Shown here in pieces: positions 8,526-15,273 of a stretch of DNA of 23,302 nucleotides (its first letter is position 1; every line of letters starts with the position of its first letter). This DNA comes from JAVDCA01 sp036491235 (GTDB lineage: Bacteria; Pseudomonadota; Alphaproteobacteria; Rhizobiales; Xanthobacteraceae): contig DASXCK010000442.1 in assembly GCA_036491235.1 (NCBI GenBank), forward strand, positions 1 through 23,302, given 5' to 3'. The translations under genes and the position numbers were made by a program. Below the pieces are notes generated by a model. The model saw nothing but the letters and a program-made list of their open reading frames with translations, ran no database searches and was not told the DNA's origin.

Positions 8526-10460
8526 TCAGGCGAGCTTGGCGGCCTCGGTGCGCAGGTCCTTGCCGAGCGCCTCGAACACCTTGGCGACGATGCCTTTGGC
8601 ATCCAGGCCGGCCTTGGCGTACATCGCGGCGGGCGAGTCCTGATCGATGAAGGAATCGGGCAGCACCATGGCGCGCACCTTGAGGCCGCGGTCGAGCACG
8701 CCGGCCTCGGCGAGCGCTTGCAGCACGTAGGTGCCGAAGCCGCCGATTGAGCCTTCCTCGATGGTCACCAGCACCTCGTGTTCGCGCGCAAGGCGGAGCA
8801 CCAGATCGGTGTCGAGCGGCTTCGCGAAACGCGCGTCCGCGACGGTGGTCGCGAGGCCGAGCGCGGCGAGCTCCTCGGATGCCTTGAGACATTCGCCGAG
8901 CCGCGTGCCGTAGGAGAGCAGGGCGACCTTGTGGCCTTCCTTGAGGATACGGCCCTTGCCGATCTCGAGCGGCTTGCCCTCTTCCGGCATGGTGACGCCG
9001 ATGCCTTCGCCGCGCGGATAACGCAGCGCCGACGGGCAGTCATCCAGCGCGGCCTGGGTCGCGACCATGTGCACGAGGTCCGCCTCGTCGCCGGCTGCCA
9101 TCAGCACAAAGTTCGGCAGGCAGCCCAGATAGGCGATATCGAACGAGCCCGCATGCGTCGGGCCGTCGGCACCGACGAGACCGGCACGGTCCATGGCGAA
9201 GCGCACGGGCAACTTCTGGATCGCCACGTCGTGCACCACCTGGTCATAGGCGCGCTGCAGGAAGGTCGAGTAGATCGCGCAGAACGGCTTCATGCCTTCG
9301 GTCGCGAGGCCGGCCGCAAACGTCACGGCATGCTGCTCGGCGATGCCGACGTCGAAGGTACGATCGGGGAATTCTTTCTGGAAGAGGTCGATGCCGGTGC
9401 CGGACGGCATCGCGGCCGTGATGCCGATGATGCGCTTGTCCTTGCGTGCCTCCTTGATCAGGCTCTGGCCAAAGACCTTCTGATAGGCGGGCGCGTTCGA
9501 TTTGGCCTTGGCCTGAGCGCCGGTCGCGACGTCGAACTTGACGACGCCGTGGTACTTGTCGGCCGAGTTCTCGGCTGGCGCGTAGCCTTTGCCCTTCTGC
9601 GTGACGACGTGGACCAGGATCGGCCCCTTCTCGCAGTCGCGCACATTCTTGAGCACGGGCAGCAGGTGGTCGATGTTGTGGCCGTCGATCGGGCCGACGT
9701 AATAGAAGCCCAGATCCTCGAACAGCGTCCCGCCGCCCATCATCATGCCGCGGGCGTATTCCTCGGCGAGCGCGGCGCGGTCCTGGATCAGCTTCGGCAG
9801 GAACTTGCCGAGCTGCTTGCCGACCTCGCGCAGCGAGCGGTAGGCGCGGCCCGACCACAGGCGCGACAGATACGCCGACATGGCGCCGACTGGCGGCGCG
9901 ATCGACATGTCGTTGTCGTTGAGAATGACGATCAGGCGCGAGTTGGAGGCGCCGGCATTGTTCATCGCCTCGTAGGCCATGCCAGCCGACATGGCGCCGT
10001 CGCCGATCACGGCGATTACGTTGTTCTTGCCGCCCTGCTGGTCGCGGGCGATCGCCATGCCGAGCGCCGAGGAGATCGACGTCGACGAGTGGGCGGCGCC
10101 GAACGGGTCGTACTCGCTCTCGGCGCGCTTGGTGAAGCCTGAGAGGCCGCCGCCCTGGCGCAGGGTGCGGATGCGGCTGCGGCGGCCGGTGAGGATCTTG
10201 TGCGGATAGGCCTGATGGCCGACGTCCCACACCAGGCGGTCGCGCGGCGTGTCAAAGACGTAGTGGAGGGCCACGGTGAGTTCCACGACGCCAAGGCCGG
10301 CGCCGAGATGGCCGCCTGTCACGGCGACGGCCGAGATCATCTCCTGGCGCAGCTCATCCGCAACCTGGCGCAGCTGCGACGCATCCAGACGGCGCAGCTC
10401 GGCCGGCGTGTCGGCCTTGTCGAGCAAGGGAGTTTTGGACGGCGACTGGGACAATGACAT
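8526..10460 (-). CDS. dxs: 1-deoxy-D-xylulose-5-phosphate synthase
   Basis: The product has 644 residues from the ATG at 10460. It condenses pyruvate and glyceraldehyde-3-phosphate to DXP with thiamine diphosphate, the entry step of the MEP isoprenoid pathway, and also feeds thiamine and pyridoxal synthesis. Visible family marks: GGHLGAGLGVVELTVALHYVF near the N-terminus, His124 in AHSSTSIS, the TPP/Mg motif from GDGAMSAG (153-160) to NDNDMS, GPIDGHN (256-262), and the catalytic Glu375 in GIAEQHAVTF. Length is normal. The start is uncertain. GGAG lies too close to the ATG at 10460 but is ideally spaced for a TTG at 10454, and an in-frame TTG exists at 10487. The terminator at 8469 ends the transcript. 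Confidence 0.97.
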   Translation of the reverse strand: MSLSQSPSKTPLLDKADTPAELRRLDASQLRQVADELRQEMISAVAVTGGHLGAGLGVVELTVALHYVFDTPRDRLVWDVGHQAYPHKILTGRRSRIRTLRQGGGLSGFTKRAESEYDPFGAAHSSTSISSALGMAIARDQQGGKNNVIAVIGDGAMSAGMAYEAMNNAGASNSRLIVILNDNDMSIAPPVGAMSAYLSRLWSGRAYRSLREVGKQLGKFLPKLIQDRAALAEEYARGMMMGGGTLFEDLGFYYVGPIDGHNIDHLLPVLKNVRDCEKGPILVHVVTQKGKGYAPAENSADKYHGVVKFDVATGAQAKAKSNAPAYQKVFGQSLIKEARKDKRIIGITAAMPSGTGIDLFQKEFPDRTFDVGIAEQHAVTFAAGLATEGMKPFCAIYSTFLQRAYDQVVHDVAIQKLPVRFAMDRAGLVGADGPTHAGSFDIAYLGCLPNFVLMAAGDEADLVHMVATQAALDDCPSALRYPRGEGIGVTMPEEGKPLEIGKGRILKEGHKVALLSYGTRLGECLKASEELAALGLATTVADARFAKPLDTDLVLRLAREHEVLVTIEEGSIGGFGTYVLQALAEAGVLDRGLKVRAMVLPDSFIDQDSPAAMYAKAGLDAKGIVAKVFEALGKDLRTEAAKLA

Positions 10461-10881
10461 TCTCCGGATTTTGTCGGTGGCACTCAATCCTGCGGCTACT
10501 CAGGTCACGGCTCATACCACAAGCAGGCATGAGCCCACGTGCCCATTTGGCCGCGCAGCTTCTGGCCTCGTCATACCACCCTTTGAACTTGCCTCCCCAC
10601 CCAGGGGGCCCCGTCGTGTAGAGGAGTCCAAACCTAACATTAGGACACCCGGGGGCCGGGTGCAAACGGCAAGAGACATGTGGAACCGTACCTGATTGTA
10701 TCTTGCTACCGCCACAGATCCTGTCCCCGGACAGTCGTTCTAGGCCAAAGCTTGAGGGGCACAAACGGTTCCGTGCCCTCAAGATGCGCCCTCGACGCAG
10801 GCCTGCTGTGTCTGACGAGGGGAGCCGCAAGTTTTCACAGGGCGGCCGAAAGATACCGTATAACCGATTGAATTCATGGTC
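10461..10881. other. 420-base gap between pirin and dxs
   Basis: No convincing gene on either strand; open frames here lack family features and ribosome sites. A hairpin CTTGAGGGGCAC/GTGCCCTCAAG (10751-10783, one bulged G, 10-base loop) is present but has no clean U-tract in either direction, so I do not call it a terminator. The part near 10461-10520 probably carries the dxs promoter and leader. I see no thiamine riboswitch core. Confidence 0.45.
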
Positions 10882-11796
10882 TCATTCGGGGAGCGGAATG
10901 AACTCGGTCTCGCCCGGAACAGCCTCGAAGCGGCCAGCTTTCCAATCCGCCTTGGCCTGCTCGATCCGCTCTTTGCGGGAGGAGACGAAGTTCCACCAGA
11001 TGTGGCGCGGGCCGTCCATGGCGGCGCCGCCGACGACCGCGATGCGCGCGGGGGCGGCGGCGGTCACCGTGATGCGGTCCCGTGGCCGGAACACTAGCAG
11101 GCGGCCGGCCTCGAAGCGATCGCCGGCGATCTGGATCTCGCCCGAGACGATGTAGAGGGCGCGTTCCTCGGTCTCGGGGTCGAGCGGGAGGCTTGTGCCG
11201 GCCGCGAGCGTCGCGTCCACCATCAGGGTTTCCCAGCCGGTAGCGACCGGGGAGGTCATGCCGAGGAACCGGCCGGCCACGACCCGGACGGTCTTGCCTT
11301 CGCCCGTTTCGGCCGGGAGCTCGGCGGCGTCGTGGTGCGCGAAGGCGGGCGCACCCTCTTCATCCGTCGCCGGCAGCGCGACCCAGCACTGCAGGCCATG
11401 GAGCGGCTCGCCCGCGACCCGGTGGTCCGGCGCGGTGCGCTCCGAATGGGCAATGCCGCGCCCCGCCGTCATCAAGTTGACGGCGCCCGGCCGGATCGCC
11501 GCGACGCTGCCGAGGCTGTCGCGGTGCATGATCTCGCCGGCGAAGAGATATGTGACGGTGGCGAGCCCGATGTGCGGGTGCGGCCGCACGTCGATGCCCT
11601 GGCCGGCGCGGAATTCGGCCGGCCCCATGTGATCGAAGAAGATGAACGGCCCGACCATGCGCCGCTGGCTCGACGGCAGAGCGCGGCGGACGAAGAAACC
11701 GCCGAGGTCGCTGGTGCGCGGGACGATGATGCGCTCGATGGCGTCGCACGCCGGCGCGTCGCCGGCCGCCGGATCCTTGCCGGGAAAGAAGCTCAT
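10882..11796 (-). CDS. Pirin family protein (bicupin)
   Basis: The product has 304 residues. The N-terminal cupin carries the full pirin metal set: His73 and His75 in RPHPHIGLATVTYLFAGE, His117 and Glu119 in AGRGIAHSER. The second cupin ends in a pirin C-terminal region with HIWWNFVSSRKERIEQAKADW. Pirins are iron-binding cupins; some have quercetinase activity and others modulate transcription factors or pyruvate dehydrogenase. The function of this one is not determinable. The ATG at 11796 follows GGAGG at good spacing. It sits between xseB and dxs, which are usually closer, suggesting insertion. Confidence 0.93.
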   Translation of the reverse strand: MSFFPGKDPAAGDAPACDAIERIIVPRTSDLGGFFVRRALPSSQRRMVGPFIFFDHMGPAEFRAGQGIDVRPHPHIGLATVTYLFAGEIMHRDSLGSVAAIRPGAVNLMTAGRGIAHSERTAPDHRVAGEPLHGLQCWVALPATDEEGAPAFAHHDAAELPAETGEGKTVRVVAGRFLGMTSPVATGWETLMVDATLAAGTSLPLDPETEERALYIVSGEIQIAGDRFEAGRLLVFRPRDRITVTAAAPARIAVVGGAAMDGPRHIWWNFVSSRKERIEQAKADWKAGRFEAVPGETEFIPLPE

Positions 11797-11869
11797 GGGT
11801 CCGCCTCCGTGCGCCCGTGGTTCCGACGCATATGGGCGGCGCGCTGACGGGATGCAATACGACTTTCCC

Positions 11870-11974
11870 CGTCATTGCGAGGACGCCGCAGGCCGACGAA
11901 GCAATCCCGTGCGACGGGGCATGCGTGTGTGGGACGAGATTGCTTCGGCTCGCTACGCGAGCCTCGCAATCGTC
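11870..11974. repeat. Intergenic palindromic repeat (GTCATTGCGAGG type)
   Basis: The outer arm CGTCATTGCGAGG (11870-11882) is mirrored by CCTCGCAATCGTCA at the other end, and GACGAAGCAATCCCGT by ACGAGATTGCTTCG further in. The whole can fold into one long imperfect hairpin. This is a known style of dispersed element in Bradyrhizobium-like genomes (from memory). Its right edge reaches the stop codon of xseB. Confidence 0.7.
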
Positions 11975-12224
11975 ACTTCACATCGAGCGGCTCGGTGCCT
12001 TTGGGCTTGCCGGCGGCGTCGAGGGTGATCTTCTCGACGCGCGCCTCGGCCTGGCGCAGCAACTCTTCGCAGCGGCGCTTGAGCGCTTCGCCGCGCTCGT
12101 AGATCGCGACGGATTCCTCGAGCGGCACCTTGCCTTCCTCGAGCCGCTTGACGATCGACTCGAGCTCTTCGATCGCCTTCTCGAACGAAAGCTTGTTGAC
12201 GTCGGCGTGGTTGGTGTCGGCCAT
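11973..12224 (-). CDS. xseB: Exodeoxyribonuclease VII small subunit
   Basis: The product has 83 residues, the usual size. The family signature is clear: LSFEKAIEELESIVKRLEEGKVPLEESVAIYERGEALKRRCEELL, a helical hairpin that binds the XseA large subunit. Together they degrade single-stranded DNA to short oligonucleotides. The ATG at 12224 is the only sensible start; no strong Shine-Dalgarno is seen. xseA is not in the window, as is common for the scattered subunits in this order. The stop codon falls at the edge of a palindromic repeat. Confidence 0.95.
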   Translation of the reverse strand: MADTNHADVNKLSFEKAIEELESIVKRLEEGKVPLEESVAIYERGEALKRRCEELLRQAEARVEKITLDAAGKPKGTEPLDVK

Positions 12225-12274
12225 GAATTAAGGGTCCATCGGCGCGCGACTCGGGTTGCCGCGGCGCGATCCTA

Positions 12275-13204
12275 TCATCCGCGCATCAGCGTGAGTACGT
12301 GCGCCGAGGCCGATTGCGCCAGCCCCTGCAGGTCATAGCCGCCCTCCAGCACCGAGACGACGCGGCCGTCGCAGCACCTGTCGGCGACGTCCATCAGCTT
12401 AGCCGTAACCCAGGCAAAGTCGTCCTCGACCATGTTGAGGTTGGCGAGCGGGTCGCGCGTGTGGGCATCGAAGCCGGCCGAGATGATCACGAGATCGGGC
12501 TTGAAGCCGTCGAGCCGCGGCAGGATCACGCTGTTGAACGCCTCGCGCAGCTTGTCGCCGCCGTCGCCGGCGGAGAGCGGGGCGTTGACGATGGTGTTGT
12601 GCTCGCCGCGCTCGGACGTCGCCCCCGTGCCGGGATAGAGCGGCATCTCGTGGGTCGAGCAGTACATCACGCTCGGATCCTCCCAGAAGATGTCCTGGCT
12701 GCCGTTGCCGTGGTGCACGTCGAAATCGACGATGGCGACGCGCGCGAGGCCGTGCTGCTTCTGCGCATGGCGGGCCGCGATCGCGACCGAGTTGAACAGG
12801 CAGAATCCCATCGGCCGCTCGGTCTCGGCGTGATGGCCGGGCGGGCGCACGGCGCAGAACGCGTTGGTGGCGTTCTTGCCGACGACCTCGTCGACCGCGC
12901 GCGTCGCGGCGCCGACCGCGCGCGTCGCCGCCGCGAAGCTGCCGGGCGACATCGAGGTGTCGGCGTCGATGCGCACCATGCCGACGCTCGGGCAGGCCTC
13001 GCGGATCTGCTCGATGTAGTCCATCGGATGCGCGAGCGCGATCGTGTCGAGCGCGGCTTCCGGCGCCTGCTCGCGCGCGAGCGCCTGGAATTTGTCGTCT
13101 GCCAGCGCGCGGTCGACTGCCTTGAGCCGATCCGTGCGCTCGGGATGGCCGAGCGGCGTGATGTGGTCGAGGCAGGCCGAATGGGTGATGTAGAGCGTGG
13201 TCAT
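12275..13204 (-). CDS. Histone deacetylase family protein (class II type, zinc)
   Basis: The product has 309 residues from the ATG at 13204. Arginase/deacetylase fold motifs: the general-base pair His124-His125 in RPPGHHAE, zinc ligands Asp162 and His164 in DFDVHHGNG and Asp246 in SAGFDAH, and EGGYD near the end. The family includes acetoin utilisation proteins, acetylpolyamine amidohydrolases and protein deacetylases; the substrate cannot be chosen from sequence. The open frame runs to 13291, but that extension is encoded inside an intergenic palindromic repeat. Only the start at 13204 gives the family-typical MTTLYITHSACLDH opening. The gene is 50 bases before xseB and may share its transcript. 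Confidence 0.94.
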   Translation of the reverse strand: MTTLYITHSACLDHITPLGHPERTDRLKAVDRALADDKFQALAREQAPEAALDTIALAHPMDYIEQIREACPSVGMVRIDADTSMSPGSFAAATRAVGAATRAVDEVVGKNATNAFCAVRPPGHHAETERPMGFCLFNSVAIAARHAQKQHGLARVAIVDFDVHHGNGSQDIFWEDPSVMYCSTHEMPLYPGTGATSERGEHNTIVNAPLSAGDGGDKLREAFNSVILPRLDGFKPDLVIISAGFDAHTRDPLANLNMVEDDFAWVTAKLMDVADRCCDGRVVSVLEGGYDLQGLAQSASAHVLTLMRG

Positions 13205-13244
13205 TGGCGTCACACCTAATGCTTGGGCCGACGGAATAAAAGAC

Positions 13245-13387
13245 ACTCTCCACACAATTCGGCGCGAGGACCTTTCCGCATTCTGCGTCATGCTCCGCGA
13301 AAGCGGGGCATCCGGTAAACACAGCGCGTCGCGGCGGTTACTGGATCATCCGCGCGTGCGGATGATGACGTCGAATGTGTGGAGAGT
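13245..13387. repeat. Long inverted repeat enclosing a palindromic element
   Basis: The arm ACTCTCCACACAATTCG (13245-13261) is repeated inverted as CGAATGTGTGGAGAGT (13372-13387), differing by one bulged A. Between the arms lies a second palindromic repeat (13286-13370). The left arm is 24 bases away from the inner element and the right arm 1 base, so the nesting is asymmetric. Confidence 0.75.
13286..13370. repeat. Intergenic palindromic repeat (CGTCATGC...GATGATGACG type)
   Basis: The outer arms are CGTCAT (13286-13291) and ATGACG (13365-13370). Inside are a hairpin CCGC-GAAA-GCGG, the pair CCGGTAA/TTACTGG, and ATCCGC-GCGT-GCGGAT. The order matches a dispersed element common in Bradyrhizobium-like genomes (recognised from memory). 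Confidence 0.7.
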
Positions 13388-13399
13388 TTGACGGCGCAT

Positions 13400-14272
13400 T
13401 TACCCGCGGAATCGCGGCTCGGTATGTACCCCCGGCGGCGGCGAAACATCGTCGGGCACGAAGAACGAGACCGCGAGCGTCTGCGACGGGTCAACGCGAT
13501 ACCGTTCGAAATCGGTCACGCCCTCGGCGGCAAGAAACGCATCGTCGATCAGGAAATTGCCGGAGAAGCTCTTTGCCGGCTTGGTCACGATCGCGTAGGC
13601 CGCATCCGCCAGAATGTCGGGCGTGCGCGACTTGCGGATCACGGCGTCGCCGCCGAGCAGGTTCTTGATCGCCGAGGTCGCGATGGTGGTGCGCGGCCAC
13701 AGCGCGTTGACGGCGATGCCCTTGTCGCGCAACTCGCCCGCAAGGCCGAGGACGACGAGGCTCATGCCGAATTTTGCGATCGAGTAGGCGGTGTGCGGCG
13801 CGAACCATTTTTCCTTCATGTCGAGCGGCGGCGACATCATCAGGATGTGCGGATTGGCGGCACGCTCGAGATGGGGCAGGGCGTATTTCGAGACCATGAA
13901 GGTGCCTCGGATATTGACCTGATGCATGAGATCGAAGCGGCGCATGTCGGTCTCGGCAAGCGGCGTGAGCGAGACGGCGCTCGCATTGTTGACCACGATG
14001 TCGAGCCCGCCGAAATGGGCGGCGGTCTTGTCGACCGCGGCTTTCACCGCCGCCTCGTCGCGCACGTCGACCGCGAGCGGCAGCGCGTGGCCGCCGGCGG
14101 CCTCGATCTCGGCCGCGGCCGTGTGGATGGTGCCGGGCAGCTTTGGGTGCGGCGTCTCGGTCTTCGCCGCGATCGCGATGTTGGCGCCGTCGCGCGCGGC
14201 GCGCAGCGCGACCGCGAGCCCGATGCCGCGCGACGCGCCGGTGATGAAGAGGGTCTTGTTGGCGAGGGACAT
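13400..14272 (-). CDS. SDR family oxidoreductase (HSDL2/AtuB-like)
   Basis: The product has 290 residues. Classical short-chain dehydrogenase: cofactor loop TGASRGIG (11-18), NNAS (95-98), catalytic Ser147, and Tyr163/Lys167 in AYSIAK. The long insert after the first strand (KTETPHPKLPGTIHTAAAEIE) is typical of the HSDL2/citronellol-dehydrogenase-like subfamily, linked to branched or fatty acyl oxidation. The ATG at 14272 follows GGAGA. The frame runs on to 14371 only because the upstream palindromic repeat happens to be open, and I exclude that extension. Next to an enoyl-CoA hydratase and an acyl-CoA dehydrogenase, a role in acyl oxidation is plausible; the substrate is unknown. Confidence 0.92.
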   Translation of the reverse strand: MSLANKTLFITGASRGIGLAVALRAARDGANIAIAAKTETPHPKLPGTIHTAAAEIEAAGGHALPLAVDVRDEAAVKAAVDKTAAHFGGLDIVVNNASAVSLTPLAETDMRRFDLMHQVNIRGTFMVSKYALPHLERAANPHILMMSPPLDMKEKWFAPHTAYSIAKFGMSLVVLGLAGELRDKGIAVNALWPRTTIATSAIKNLLGGDAVIRKSRTPDILADAAYAIVTKPAKSFSGNFLIDDAFLAAEGVTDFERYRVDPSQTLAVSFFVPDDVSPPPGVHTEPRFRG

Positions 14273-14289
14273 GGGCTGATTCTCTCCAC

Positions 14290-14415
14290 CGTCATGCCCG
14301 GCCTTGTGCCGGGCATCCACGTCTTGCCTCGTATGATGTAGCAAAGACGTGAATGGTCGGGACATAGGCAAGCGAAGCGACGCCGTTCTTCGAACGGCTA
14401 TGCCCGGTCATGACG
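14290..14415. repeat. Intergenic palindromic repeat (GTCATGCCCGG type)
   Basis: GTCATGCCCGG (14291-14301) is mirrored by CCGGTCATGAC near 14404-14414. Further in, GGCATCCACGTCTT is mirrored by AAGACGTGAATGGTC. This is another dispersed palindromic unit of rhizobial style. It fills the gap between the SDR and hydratase genes. Confidence 0.7.
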
Positions 14416-14425
14416 AGTCACCTGT

Positions 14426-15178
14426 TCATTTTTTCCGCGCCAAAAACGCCTCGAAGGCGCCCTTCGCCTCGGGGGAGGCGAGGCGGCGCTTGAATTCGGC
14501 GGCCTCTTCGTCGATGCGGCGGATCGCTTCGTCGGGCGGGCCGCGCAGCAGGCGGCGCGTCGCGGCGAGCGCCTCGACGGGCAGCGCCGCGATCTCGCGC
14601 GCCGCCTTCATCGCCTCGGCGTCGACCTGATCAGGTGCGACCACGCTGTTGACGAGGCCCGCCGCGAGCGCGCCGGCTGCGTCGAGCGGGCGGCCCATGG
14701 CAAGCAGCGCGAAGGCGTGCGCGTGCCCGAGCCGCCGCGGTCCGAGCAGGCTCGAGCCCGCTTCCGGCACGAGCCCGAGATGCACGAACGGCGTCGAGAA
14801 GTGCGCGTCGCTCCCCGCGACCACGTGGTCGCAGTGGAGCAGCATGGTGGTGCCGATGCCGACCGCGGGCCCCGAGACGGCGGCGACCAGCGGCTTCTCG
14901 GCGCGCGCGAGCGTGTGCAGGAAGGCGATGAGCGCCGGCGCAAGGCCCTCGGCGTTCGCGGACGCGTCGAGGAAGTCCTGCATGTCGTTGCCGGCGCAGA
15001 ACGCGCCGGGCGTACCGGCGATCACGACGCAGCGCACGTGTGACGACCTGCCGGCGCCCGCGAACGCGTCGACCAGCGCGGCGTACATCGCCAGCGTGAG
15101 CGCGTTCTTCTTCTGCGCCCGGTTCAGCCGCACGGTGCGGATCGGGCCGTCGTCTTGCACGAGAATGAGATCGGACAT
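14426..15178 (-). CDS. Enoyl-CoA hydratase/isomerase family protein
   Basis: The product has 250 residues, with the crotonase fold. The oxyanion-hole segments are AGTPGAFCAGNDMQDF (54-69) and VSGPAVGIGTTM (101-112). The distal glutamate is present as Glu139 in LGLVPEAGSS. The other hydratase glutamate (CEL in classical enzymes) is replaced by Thr111. A single glutamate at this site is the pattern of delta3-delta2-enoyl-CoA isomerases and PaaG-like proteins, so isomerase is at least as likely as hydratase. The ATG at 15178 gives MSDLILVQDDGPIRTVRLNR, the normal family start; the upstream open frame to 15241 is not supported. It probably works with the flanking SDR and acyl-CoA dehydrogenase. 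Confidence 0.92.
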   Translation of the reverse strand: MSDLILVQDDGPIRTVRLNRAQKKNALTLAMYAALVDAFAGAGRSSHVRCVVIAGTPGAFCAGNDMQDFLDASANAEGLAPALIAFLHTLARAEKPLVAAVSGPAVGIGTTMLLHCDHVVAGSDAHFSTPFVHLGLVPEAGSSLLGPRRLGHAHAFALLAMGRPLDAAGALAAGLVNSVVAPDQVDAEAMKAAREIAALPVEALAATRRLLRGPPDEAIRRIDEEAAEFKRRLASPEAKGAFEAFLARKK

Positions 15179-15207
15179 GGCAATCACTTCGTCAGGTGAG
15201 CACAGCG

Positions 15208-15228
15208 CCCTCCCCACAAGGGGGAGGG
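15208..15228. repeat. Short perfect hairpin between hydratase and dehydrogenase genes
   Basis: CCCTCCCC (15208-15215), a 5-base loop and GGGGAGGG (15221-15228) form a perfect 8-bp stem. No U-tract follows on the - strand, so it may be a dispersed repeat or an RNA-stabilising hairpin rather than a terminator. Confidence 0.55.
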
Positions 15229-15273
15229 GAGTTCGCAGCATGCGGGGAGCCGCGCTCGATAATCATCTCGCGC

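Noticed and set aside
8778..10142. 454-codon + strand open frame inside dxs
   Set aside because: It is a shadow in the complementary frame of a high-GC gene; composition is Arg/Ala/Val-rich with no family features, and dxs is certain.
10751..10783. Hairpin in the pirin-dxs gap as a terminator
   Set aside because: The stem is fair, but neither side has a U-tract and it has a bulge and a 10-base loop, so termination is not supported.
13205..13291. N-terminal extension of the deacetylase gene
   Set aside because: It reaches into an intergenic repeat, and the family-typical opening begins at 13204.
14273..14371. N-terminal extension of the SDR gene
   Set aside because: The extension is encoded by the palindromic repeat at 14290-14415; the ATG at 14272 has GGAGA and gives the normal fold start.
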